64,000 nt of DNA from NCBI RefSeq assembly GCF_010501065.1, contig NZ_QVMM01000005.1, positions 1 through 64,000 on the forward strand, given 5' to 3'. Position numbers and translations under genes: made by a program. The notes beneath the pieces were generated by a model. That model saw nothing but the letters and a program-made list of their open reading frames with translations. It did not search any database and was not told where the DNA came from. This DNA is from Dysgonomonas sp. 216. GTDB lineage: Bacteria > Bacteroidota > Bacteroidia > Bacteroidales > Dysgonomonadaceae. Numbering within the stretch: position 1 is the first letter of the stretch; each line of letters begins with the position of its first letter. Below, in pieces: positions 48,791 to 56,047 of the stretch.

Positions 48791-50176
48791 TTAAAAATTA
48801 CGCCCCAACGCTTTGTCTAAATATACTTTACAAAGTTTCACATCTATTTGAGCATCTATAAACTCCGAGTGTGCTGATATCCATGCTGTATGAGCCGCCA
48901 AAGCATCGGATGCAGGAATAACACCTTCTTCGAAGCCTGCATTGGCATAACGAAGGTTCTCGTCTGCTTTTTCCATATTCTTTTCGGTCATTATCAGCTT
49001 TTTATTTGCCTCATTCAGTTTGTATGCCGATTGGTTAATTTGTAATTCTATTTTTTCTTTTGCTTCGTCTAATTGATATCCCATCATATTGGTTTGAGCC
49101 TTGGCTACATTAAGTTTCGACGAGCTGGATACAAAGTTTAGCGGGACTTTCACAACCACTCCAACATTCCACATCCCTCCGAATTTCTTCTCCAAACCAT
49201 TGAATGCACTGGGATTAGTCCATAGATAATTAGCAGTAAAAGCCACTTGAGGCAAAAACTCGGAGAATGCTATATTCTCTTTTTTCTTATACATTTTTCG
49301 AGCTAATTCAAGACTCTTTATTTCACTTCGGCCTTCAATCGCTTCTTCTATATTAGGAAGCGAAGAGTCTTCGCTATCAATACTCAGGTTTTTAATATTT
49401 TCATCTCTAAGGCTGATTTTTTCTTGTATATCCAAACCACAAATCTGATTTAACAGCATTTTGCTTAAACTTAAACCATTCTCAACCTTTGTTTGGGTTA
49501 CCTCTGCCTCGTTTAACTTTACATTTACCGATAACACATCGGCCTTTGTTGCAACCCCTTCATTTTCCATCAGGGTTATATCGCGTTCCATTTTTTTCAA
49601 CAGATCGACATAAGAATCGGCTAACTCTTTTTTGGTAGCCAACGAAACCACTTGCCAATAAGCATTATCAGTCTCAACTATTACATCTTTTAGTTTAGTA
49701 TCTTTCTGAGACTTTGCCAATTCTTCGGCATAACTTTCTATATCGTTGTATGCTATAATTTTTCCACCCATAAACAGAGGCTGAGTTAAACTAAAACCTC
49801 CTACCCATATATTTTTAATATCAATTTCTCCTATACTTCTAATTGCATCGGGCATAGGAACTTCCGTTCCGGGAGGTATCGGCCATGTTACACCCGGAAT
49901 TGTTGGTAATTGGGGTACAGTGAACGATGAAGGTACTAACTGCAAATTCTTTTCGTTTCGCAAATATGCACCCTGAAACGATATATCGGGGAAGTATTTA
50001 GTAAGTGCATCTTTTTTCTGATAATAAGCAACCCTTTCTTGCTCTGTTGCCAATTTCAGAGCTTTATTATTTTCTATTGCCAAATTCCGGCAATCCTCCA
50101 ATGTCAAAAATCGCTGGGAATAAACTCCCATCGACAGCAGAACTGAGAAAAACAGGAAAGAAACCTTTTTCTTCAT
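48791..50176 (-). CDS. TolC family outer membrane efflux protein
   Basis: A 461-residue outer-membrane channel with a signal peptide (about 1-20, SVLLSMGVYSQ) and the two-repeat TolC helical plan, with LTLEDCRNLAIENNKALKLA at the start of repeat one and a matching segment in repeat two. It is first in the operon with hlyD and two ABC permeases. The predicted promoter (-7 at 50221-50228) and a 20-bp palindrome (50199-50218) lie directly upstream. Confidence 0.92.
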   Translation of the reverse strand: MKKKVSFLFFSVLLSMGVYSQRFLTLEDCRNLAIENNKALKLATEQERVAYYQKKDALTKYFPDISFQGAYLRNEKNLQLVPSSFTVPQLPTIPGVTWPIPPGTEVPMPDAIRSIGEIDIKNIWVGGFSLTQPLFMGGKIIAYNDIESYAEELAKSQKDTKLKDVIVETDNAYWQVVSLATKKELADSYVDLLKKMERDITLMENEGVATKADVLSVNVKLNEAEVTQTKVENGLSLSKMLLNQICGLDIQEKISLRDENIKNLSIDSEDSSLPNIEEAIEGRSEIKSLELARKMYKKKENIAFSEFLPQVAFTANYLWTNPSAFNGLEKKFGGMWNVGVVVKVPLNFVSSSSKLNVAKAQTNMMGYQLDEAKEKIELQINQSAYKLNEANKKLIMTEKNMEKADENLRYANAGFEEGVIPASDALAAHTAWISAHSEFIDAQIDVKLCKVYLDKALGRNF

Positions 50177-50198
50177 ATATTTTGTCTTTAAAAGAAAA

Positions 50199-50218
50199 TT
50201 AGTTGTCTAGTAAACTAA
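50199..50218 (-). promoter_or_regulatory. Operator-like palindrome over the predicted tolC start site
   Basis: Twenty bases with perfect 6-bp outer arms (TTAGTT 50199-50204, AACTAA 50213-50218) and a CTAG core at the exact centre; only two of ten base pairs are mismatched. It lies immediately downstream of the -7 element, where a bound repressor would block initiation. Confidence 0.55.
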
Positions 50219-50220
50219 TG

Positions 50221-50228
50221 CAAAAATA
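50221..50228 (-). promoter_or_regulatory. -7 element of the tolC efflux operon
   Basis: The minus strand reads TATTTTTG, an exact TAnnTTTG match 45 bp before the tolC ATG. Confidence 0.5.
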
Positions 50229-50335
50229 ATCACATTTTTGAAAACTTATAATAAGATCCGGAAAAACAAGGCAAATACTTGCATAACCAACCTCCTTAGA
50301 GATTTAACAACCTAAAAAGAAAAAGGTTTTAGGCT

Positions 50336-50396
50336 TATATAAAAAAGAAAATCCGGATGCAGACTCACCTTTTCTGGCTTTGAATCAACATCCGGA
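50336..50396 (-). terminator. Terminator of the tetR-small gene unit
   Basis: On the minus strand an 8-bp stem TCCGGATG/CATCCGGA (50396-50389 with 50359-50352) encloses a 29-nt loop and is followed at once by TTTTCTTTTTTAT. The large loop is unusual but the GC-rich stem and T tract fit termination. Confidence 0.65.
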
Positions 50397-50521
50397 ACAC
50401 TAATACTGATAACCTAAATAATCCTTAGTTCTATTTTAATAGAACAATACTTTAACTAACCTAAAAACACTTTTTTACCTTATAAATTAAAACCTAACCT
50501 GTATCTATATAAATCCTGTAC

Positions 50522-50824
50522 TTAATCGAAGATAAATCCGTTGATAAATTTATCGTTAATTATATCTTCTTTACATTTAGTTGTAATACCTATTTTTAAA
50601 AGAATATTCTTTAAATCGCTATTTATCGAATCGACATACACCATGCTTACTTTTTTCAAGGCCATCAGCAACGAAAAATAATTATTACTTGTATTCTCTA
50701 AAACAATTTGCTCAACCCCACTAACCTCTTCATTTTCAATATCGAATATATTCACCTTAGTATCGGTTTGTATATCTCTGCTCAAGCTTCCTTTTTGTGT
50801 TAATATCGCTACTTTCTTTTTCAT
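50522..50824 (-). CDS. Small NifX-like protein of unknown function
   Basis: A 100-residue soluble protein (KKKVAILTQKGSLSRDI start). The pattern of strands, FDIENEEVSGVEQIVLENT followed by a VDSINSDLKNILLKIGITT segment, resembles the dinitrogenase iron-molybdenum cofactor (NifX/NifB C-terminal) fold, in which one protomer of about 100 residues binds a cluster or small ligand. The similarity is weak and there is no nif context. It lies 92 bp after tetR with an operator-like palindrome between them, so it is probably controlled by that TetR protein. Confidence 0.5.
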   Translation of the reverse strand: MKKKVAILTQKGSLSRDIQTDTKVNIFDIENEEVSGVEQIVLENTSNNYFSLLMALKKVSMVYVDSINSDLKNILLKIGITTKCKEDIINDKFINGFIFD

Positions 50825-50885
50825 GGTCGTCCAATCCTAATATTTAAACAATCTATTTACCTAACTCTATTTCAACACTCATAAG

Positions 50886-50899
50886 TGAACAACTGTTCA
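50886..50899 (-). promoter_or_regulatory. TGAAC-N4-GTTCA palindrome before the small NifX-like gene
   Basis: TGAACAACTGTTCA, 61 bp before the small gene ATG. It has the same arms and spacing as the site before tetR (51557-51570), so it is a probable second operator of the TetR regulator. Confidence 0.65.
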
Positions 50900-50916
50900 T
50901 TTTTTTAACAAAAAAA

Positions 50917-51543
50917 TTACTTTTTTATCAGATTAAATAAATAATTCATGATCTCATCTTTCATCTTTACATTCAACAGAACCTTCTCGGCAAATGCTGT
51001 AGCATCCAAAGCATAATCCAAATCATTTTCTACCGATTCATTTGTACTTACTCTGGAAAAGATTCGACTCATAACATCAATATTAACATCCTCTTTTATC
51101 TCTCCAATAGCTATACTCTCTCTCAGTGCATTACGCCAATTATTTAATATTCTGCGATCGAGCTCTTGCAGCCGTTTCAGGAAATCAGGATAATGCTTTG
51201 CTGCCTGAATGGCAAGCGCAGTATAATTAAGAAATGAAGTTTGAGTAATACCGGATTTAGTTAAGGCCATTATAAATGGCTTCTGTTTACGTCTAAGAAT
51301 CTCGATATAATCAGAAACCGCTGTCCCTTCATCCAAACTTTGAGCAAAACGATTAAAAACCTTAAAAAAGTATTGGTCAATTACCGAAGTAAACAAGTCT
51401 TCTTTGTTTTTGAAATATCGGTACATAGCTCCACGCGACATATTCAATTCTATTTGCAATACAGATATGGAGGTACTATCGTATCCCTTATCCATAAAAA
51501 CATCAAATGCACGCCTTAATATATACTCCCTGCTATACTTCAT
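50917..51543 (-). CDS. TetR/AcrR family transcriptional regulator
   Basis: A 208-residue regulator. The N-terminal helix-turn-helix (about 1-47) reads YILRRAFDVFMDKGYDSTSISVL then GAMYRYFKNKEDLF, a standard TetR DNA-binding domain; the rest is a helical ligand-binding and dimerisation region without a recognisable ligand. I start at ATG 51543, not the in-frame TTG at 51552. A palindrome 13 bp upstream, over the predicted start site, suggests autorepression. Neighbouring efflux genes are plausible further targets. Confidence 0.9.
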   Translation of the reverse strand: MKYSREYILRRAFDVFMDKGYDSTSISVLQIELNMSRGAMYRYFKNKEDLFTSVIDQYFFKVFNRFAQSLDEGTAVSDYIEILRRKQKPFIMALTKSGITQTSFLNYTALAIQAAKHYPDFLKRLQELDRRILNNWRNALRESIAIGEIKEDVNIDVMSRIFSRVSTNESVENDLDYALDATAFAEKVLLNVKMKDEIMNYLFNLIKK

Positions 51544-51556
51544 ATCAAACAAAAAA

Positions 51557-51570
51557 TGAACGATTGTTCA
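51557..51570 (-). promoter_or_regulatory. TGAAC-N4-GTTCA palindrome before tetR (autoregulatory operator)
   Basis: TGAACGATTGTTCA, 13 bp upstream of the tetR ATG and overlapping the start site expected from the near-consensus -7 element CATATTTG (minus strand, 51583-51576). It matches the arms and spacing of the site at 50886-50899. A further TGAAC half site is at 51582-51586. Confidence 0.7.
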
Positions 51571-51738
51571 CAATGCAAATATGAACATAAAAAAGCGAAC
51601 AACAAAACATTAAAAAACTAAATAATGTTAACAATTTTATTTTAGATAAAAGCCTTATTCTTCCTTTTTTGACAAAAGAACAGAATACCCCTCAACTTTC
51701 GATGCAAAAAGCTATATTTACCCCATATTATATTGACT

Positions 51739-51773
51739 TTTGAATATTTATTTCTATATTGCGCCTTATTTTG
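51739..51773 (+). promoter_or_regulatory. Possible promoter of the beta-eliminating lyase gene
   Basis: TTTG (51739-51742) and TTATTTTG (51766-51773, 7 of 8 to TAnnTTTG) are 23 bp apart, slightly more than the usual spacing, and 51 bp before the ATG. Confidence 0.35.
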
Positions 51774-51823
51774 CAATACAGATAAAATACTATTTCAAAC
51801 TCATTTAAAGATAACTTTAAACC

Positions 51824-53284
51824 ATGGCCGATAATTCTGCAAAAATCAAATTCTACAAAGGAGAAGACATTCCTTTAGAACTACATAAAGTTCGGATTGT
51901 ACAAAAATTACATCTTGTTCCCATTGAACGAAGGCTCGAAGCTCTTTACGAAGCAGGATTTAATACATTCAGGCTCGATACTAAAGATGTTTTCCTTGAT
52001 ATGCTTACCGATAGTGGCACAAATGCGATGAGCGATCGCCAGTTAGGAGCCATGATGATAGCCGACGATGCTTATGCCGGTTCGCAAAGTTTTGTAAGAT
52101 ATCAAAAAGCTGTAGAAGATGTACTTGGCAAAAAATATCTTTTGCCTGTACACCAGGGACGTGCTGCCGAAAACATTATATCAAATGCTTTTGTGCGTAA
52201 GGGAAGTACTGTTCCGATGAATTATCATTTTACCACCTCAATGGCCCATATAACACAGTATGGAGGAAGAATAGAGGAGTTGCTATATGATGAAGCTTAT
52301 ATAATAAACAGCAAGCATCCCTTTAAAGGAAATATGAACCTCGAAAAGCTGGAAGAGTGTATTCAGAAACACGGTGTTTCGAATATACCTTATATAAGGA
52401 TGGAGGCTTCGACTAATCTGATAGGCGGACAACCTTTTTCGATAGAAAACCTACGAGGTGTACGCGCAATTGCCGACAAATATAACATCCGGTTAATTCT
52501 TGATGCCAGCTTGCTAGGCGAAAATGCATGGTTGGTAAAACAACGCGAAGAAGAGTTCAAGAACTCAACTATGGCCGAAGTTATTCTCACAATGACCGAT
52601 TTGGCCGACATAGTATACTTCTCGGCTCGTAAACTAAGCTCTTCGCGAGGAGGAGGTATATGTACAAACGACCATAAAGTATTCAAAGAACTTGAACCGT
52701 TAATTCCCTTATTCGAAGGATTCCTTACTTATGGAGGAATGTCGGTACGCGAAATAGAAGCAATTGCTGTTGGTTTATATGAAACACTTGACGAAACAAT
52801 GATATGCCAAAGCCCACGGTTTATCGAATATCTTGTAAATGCATTCGAAACAAAAGGTATTCCTGTAGTTACTCCCGCAGGAGTTTTGGGCTGTCATGTT
52901 AATGCAATGGAAATTTGTGCTCACATACCTCAAACTCAGTATCCTGCCGGATCTTTGGCTGCGGCATTCTTTCTTATATCCGGAATCAGAGGAATGGAGC
53001 GCGGTTCTATTTCGAACCAAAGAGATGAATACGGAAACGAAACCTATGCCGATATGGAACTCCTGCGCTTAGCTATTCCACGCAGAGTATTTACCTTGTC
53101 GCAAATTAAATATGTAGAAGACCGCATGACATGGTTATATGACAACCGACATTTAATAGGCGGACTGAAATTTGTATACGAGCCTCCGGTACTTAGGTTC
53201 TTCATGGGTGGACTCGAACCCGTCGATGATTGGCCAAAAAGACTTATGGAGAAATTCTACGAAGATTTTGGCGATAGTTTGTAA
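51824..53284 (+). CDS. Tryptophanase/tyrosine phenol-lyase family PLP enzyme, atypical
   Basis: A 486-residue fold-type I PLP enzyme of the beta-eliminating lyase family, whose members split Trp to indole or Tyr to phenol plus pyruvate and ammonia. Conserved: LTDSGTNAMSD, the DAYAGS tyrosine (Tyr84), HQGRAAEN phosphate-binding loop, FTT segment (stacking Phe136), NLIGGQP, the PLP lysine Lys270 in SARK, and LAIPRRVFT carboxylate-binding Arg. Not conserved: the DSAR/DATR block reads DASL (Leu230 for Arg), and the GGHA block reads LGCHVNA. GMERG resembles tyrosine phenol-lyase more than tryptophanase. Substrate is therefore uncertain. It is divergent from tetR and has its own terminator. Confidence 0.75.
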   Translation: MADNSAKIKFYKGEDIPLELHKVRIVQKLHLVPIERRLEALYEAGFNTFRLDTKDVFLDMLTDSGTNAMSDRQLGAMMIADDAYAGSQSFVRYQKAVEDVLGKKYLLPVHQGRAAENIISNAFVRKGSTVPMNYHFTTSMAHITQYGGRIEELLYDEAYIINSKHPFKGNMNLEKLEECIQKHGVSNIPYIRMEASTNLIGGQPFSIENLRGVRAIADKYNIRLILDASLLGENAWLVKQREEEFKNSTMAEVILTMTDLADIVYFSARKLSSSRGGGICTNDHKVFKELEPLIPLFEGFLTYGGMSVREIEAIAVGLYETLDETMICQSPRFIEYLVNAFETKGIPVVTPAGVLGCHVNAMEICAHIPQTQYPAGSLAAAFFLISGIRGMERGSISNQRDEYGNETYADMELLRLAIPRRVFTLSQIKYVEDRMTWLYDNRHLIGGLKFVYEPPVLRFFMGGLEPVDDWPKRLMEKFYEDFGDSL

Positions 53285-53600
53285 TAAGCAGTTAAGTAGT
53301 TATTTATTATACATGAATCCTCCTGACCGAGTTTTACTCGTTAGGAGGATTTTTTATATAGGTTAACAGCACCTAATTTGAAAAATAAGAAGAATAGAAC
53401 AGAACACACAACACGTCGGAGCTTTTTTCGAAGCAAATTTTCAACAAGATTAAACAAATACGAACATTAGGACATTTTTGCAGAAATATGGAGCTTTTTT
53501 GACATTAAGGAAAGTCAGACCTTTGTCACGTGATCATAATTAAAAGAGCTCTTTATTATAGTAAGAAGATTAGTTTTATTGAATTAAAAAGTTTTAGGTT
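53285..53600 (+). other. Gene-free leader before the small outer-membrane barrel gene
   Basis: About 315 bp holding the lyase terminator, a direct repeat GGAGCTTTTTT (53418-53428 and 53490-53500), the palindromes TCACGTGA (53526-53533) and AAAGAGCTCTTT (53543-53554), and a weak -7 match TAGTTTTA (53571-53578). No small ORF or known RNA recognised. Confidence 0.45.
53316..53356 (+). terminator. Terminator of the lyase gene
   Basis: The 9-bp stem AATCCTCCT (53316-53324) / AGGAGGATT (53343-53351) has an inner CGAG/CTCG stem and a TTTTT tail. It lies 31 bp after the stop codon. Confidence 0.88.
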
Positions 53601-54155
53601 ATGAAAAAGATGATTTTTACTCTGGCTTTGGTTTGTGGATTAACAACAATGGTAAGTGCTCAAACTGGTAAAATTTGGACAGGAGGAAGTGTTGGAATTA
53701 TGTCGAGCGACGAAAAAGATGGCCCCACACTTACAAACTACAACATTGTACCCGAAGTAGGTTACATGTTATACGATAATTTAGGCATAGGTATCAAATT
53801 AGGATATTTTCACAAAGAAGACCTTGCAGAGGGTAAAAAACAAAAGAAAGACGGTTTTAAGATAAATCCGTTTGCACGCTATTCATTTCTCAGAGGAAAC
53901 ATTGGCGGTTTGTTTGTTGATGGAGGTGTTGGATACACATACAGCAAAAACAAATTATTTGATACCAAATCGCACGAACTCGAAGTCGGATTCAGACCAG
54001 GGGTAGCAATTAATGTTGCCGATAATGTATCCCTTACCGGACAATATGGCTTTTTAGGATACATTTACGAGAAAGACGGCGGTAAAAAAACAAACACTTA
54101 TGGTTTTGACTTTGACCTCAGCCAAGTTCGCTTAGGTATAAACATCATTTTCTAA
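53601..54155 (+). CDS. Small outer membrane beta-barrel protein
   Basis: A 184-residue exported protein with a signal peptide (about 1-20, cleavage after VSAQ) and alternating-hydrophobicity strands typical of an eight-stranded OmpA/OmpW-like barrel (GKIWTGGSVGIMS, VPEVGYMLYDNLGIGIKLGYF, NPFARYSF, FVDGGVGYTYS, FRPGVAINVADNVSLTGQYGFLGY), ending in a strand with terminal Phe (VRLGINIIF), the usual outer-membrane assembly signal. The function of such porin-family proteins is mostly unknown. It is monocistronic, with a long leader and its own terminator. Confidence 0.85.
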   Translation: MKKMIFTLALVCGLTTMVSAQTGKIWTGGSVGIMSSDEKDGPTLTNYNIVPEVGYMLYDNLGIGIKLGYFHKEDLAEGKKQKKDGFKINPFARYSFLRGNIGGLFVDGGVGYTYSKNKLFDTKSHELEVGFRPGVAINVADNVSLTGQYGFLGYIYEKDGGKKTNTYGFDFDLSQVRLGINIIF

Positions 54156-54187
54156 AGTGTTTTAATTCCAGTTTTTTCTAAAGGTGA

Positions 54188-54222
54188 TAAATGGCTGCTT
54201 CGGGAGAAGCGGCCATTTTTTC
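54188..54222 (+). terminator. Terminator between the barrel gene and prmC
   Basis: A stem of at least 11 bp (54191-54201 with 54206-54216, one G-T pair) closes on a GGGA loop and ends in a run of T. It serves the plus-strand barrel gene and lies 4 bp past the prmC stop, so it may also end the minus-strand transcript. Confidence 0.88.
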
Positions 54223-54225
54223 TGC

Positions 54226-55083
54226 TTACAGTTTTACTGCTCTTACCATCCTATCATTCCCCGATAAGTCTTTAAACAACTTAACCTGAGAAAAACCCTT
54301 CTCTTTCAACATAAGAACCGTCTCTGAGCCTTTCTTCGCGTTTATCTCGAAATAGAGCACACCTCCTGTATTCAATAAATCTTCTGCAACATCGGCAATA
54401 CGTTGATAAAACAGCAAAGCATCATCGTCAGGCACAAAAAGAGCTAATTGAGGTTCGTAAGAGAGAACATTATCATCCATCTGAAACCTCTCCGAATCAA
54501 GTACATATGGAGGATTACTAACTATAACATCATATTGCTGTGTTTTAGGATATGCGCCTAAAACATCCACTTGTTTAAACAACACATCCGCGTCATTGCC
54601 CTGTGCATTTTGCTTCGCTACATCCAAAGCTTGCACCGAAATGTCCCACGCTTCAACAACACTTCCTGTTTGATTCACTTTTAGAGAAACAGCAATACAA
54701 CCACTTCCTGTACCAATATCCAGCACACGAAGATTCCCGCTTGCTTTATTATCATTCAGAATAAGCTCAATAAGTTCTTCAGTCTCAGGACGAGGAATAA
54801 GCACATGCTTGTTTACCAAAAAGTTTAGCCCGAAAAACTCAGTTTTACCCAATATATACTGTATAGGTTCATTATTGCTCAAACGCCAAAGCACATTATT
54901 TACCCAATCTTTTTTATCCCGCCCCCATACCTGATGCTTTTCCAAAAGAGCAATCGGATATGGTTTACCTGTAACATTTTCGACTATAAGACGGATAAAC
55001 GTGTTTACCTCGCCTTCGGAGTAAACTCCTGACAGTGTTTTTTTTATATCATTTATAACCGATTGCATTTTATTATTCAGCAA
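54226..55083 (-). CDS. prmC: Peptide chain release factor N5-glutamine methyltransferase PrmC (HemK)
   Basis: Methylates the Gln of the GGQ motif in RF1 and RF2, raising their activity; one of its targets, prfB, is also in this window. The 285-residue protein has an N-terminal helical domain, IPRPETEELIELIL, the SAM loop VLDIGTGSGCIAVSL, and the active-site motif VSNPPYVLDSE (NPPY) that binds the Gln. It follows the DUF2461 gene by 6 bp in a two-gene unit. Confidence 0.95.
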   Translation of the reverse strand: MLNNKMQSVINDIKKTLSGVYSEGEVNTFIRLIVENVTGKPYPIALLEKHQVWGRDKKDWVNNVLWRLSNNEPIQYILGKTEFFGLNFLVNKHVLIPRPETEELIELILNDNKASGNLRVLDIGTGSGCIAVSLKVNQTGSVVEAWDISVQALDVAKQNAQGNDADVLFKQVDVLGAYPKTQQYDVIVSNPPYVLDSERFQMDDNVLSYEPQLALFVPDDDALLFYQRIADVAEDLLNTGGVLYFEINAKKGSETVLMLKEKGFSQVKLFKDLSGNDRMVRAVKL

Positions 55084-55089
55084 TTATAA

Positions 55090-55752
55090 TTAATCCAACA
55101 GTAAATCATTTAAGAACTCGCTCATTGGTCGCATCTTTTTATACGCATCTAATACATAAGCAAGTAATTCTTTTTCGTGTAACTTTTTTTCCGGAATATC
55201 TTTCACAACATAAAAATGTTTCAGTTTCATATATTCCGCAGCCGGATGATCCTTATCAAAGCCATTGGGCACACGTTTAAGCATATCGTCATCTTTAAAC
55301 AAATCCCCAAATTCTTCTTTAAAATGTTTTTCGTTCAGAATCTCACTAAACATTTCAAAGTCCTCATATATTCCTTTCCTTATTTTCTTCAGCTGATCGG
55401 GCATAAGCATATAATGACCGCTCGACACAAAACTTTCGCCAGGCGAAACATGCAAATAATAACCCGAAGTTTTATCGAGCCCTTGTTGATGAAAAACAGC
55501 ACCAAAGTGTGTTTTATAGGGTGATTTATCTGACGAGAAACGAACATCGCGATAAATTCTGAATATACATTTTTTCGGATCAAGGTGTTTTATCTGCGGG
55601 TCTATAGTTCCAAGCCCTTGTATTACCTGAGCCACCAATATTTCGAAATCGGCCCGGGCTTGTTGGTAACGGTTTTTATTCTCGGCAAACCATTCTCGAT
55701 TATTGTTTTCCTTTAAATCCCTAATGAAATTCAGCGTCTCGTTTTGTAACAT
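55090..55752 (-). CDS. DUF2461 domain-containing protein
   Basis: A 220-residue protein of the DUF2461/TIGR02453 family: ETLNFIRDLKENNNREWFAENKNRYQQA-like start, FRIYRDVRFSSDKSPYKTHFGA, GYYLHVSPGESFVSSGHYML. The family is widespread in bacteria and fungi with no established function. No signal peptide or membrane segment. It is transcribed just upstream of prmC; the pairing may be only operonic. Confidence 0.88.
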   Translation of the reverse strand: MLQNETLNFIRDLKENNNREWFAENKNRYQQARADFEILVAQVIQGLGTIDPQIKHLDPKKCIFRIYRDVRFSSDKSPYKTHFGAVFHQQGLDKTSGYYLHVSPGESFVSSGHYMLMPDQLKKIRKGIYEDFEMFSEILNEKHFKEEFGDLFKDDDMLKRVPNGFDKDHPAAEYMKLKHFYVVKDIPEKKLHEKELLAYVLDAYKKMRPMSEFLNDLLLD

Positions 55753-55804
55753 GTCAGTATATTCAATCTGTTCTATTTAATTTGTTGTATTTCCCGTAAT
55801 TCTG

Positions 55805-55812
55805 CAAAGATA
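55805..55812 (-). promoter_or_regulatory. -7 element of DUF2461-prmC
   Basis: The minus strand reads TATCTTTG, an exact TAnnTTTG match 52 bp before the DUF2461 ATG. Confidence 0.55.
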
Positions 55813-56011
55813 AAATTAAATATCACTTACACTATTCTCCCGCACTTGCATTTTATAAAGCCTGTCAGGTTTTACAAAAATTGTGAGATATAGACTAACA
55901 GAGCACAGGTATAATCCTACCAAGATAGAATAAATTACAACACAGACGAGTTTCGGAACTTCCATATATAAATTTATGAGATACGCCTTATTCCAAAACA
56001 GTTTTTTTATG

Positions 56012-56019
56012 TAAGTTTG
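56012..56019 (+). promoter_or_regulatory. -7 element of the receiver/PpsA-like gene
   Basis: TAAGTTTG exactly matches TAnnTTTG, 28 bp before the ATG at 56048. No clear -33 element. Confidence 0.5.
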
Positions 56020-56047
56020 TTGTCATATATTTTTAACAACCCAAGTT

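Larger units (their letters stand above)
50177..50521 (-). other. Regulatory interval between the tetR unit and tolC
   Basis: About 345 bp without a gene. It holds the tolC promoter and palindrome, the terminator of the tetR-small gene unit (50336-50396) and a perfect 8-bp inverted repeat GTTCTATT/AATAGAAC (50428-50435 and 50438-50445, 2-nt spacer) of unknown role. Confidence 0.55.

Noticed and set aside
51571..51823. tnaC-like leader peptide before the lyase gene
   Set aside because: No short ORF with a suitably placed Trp codon and no attenuation-like structure was seen.
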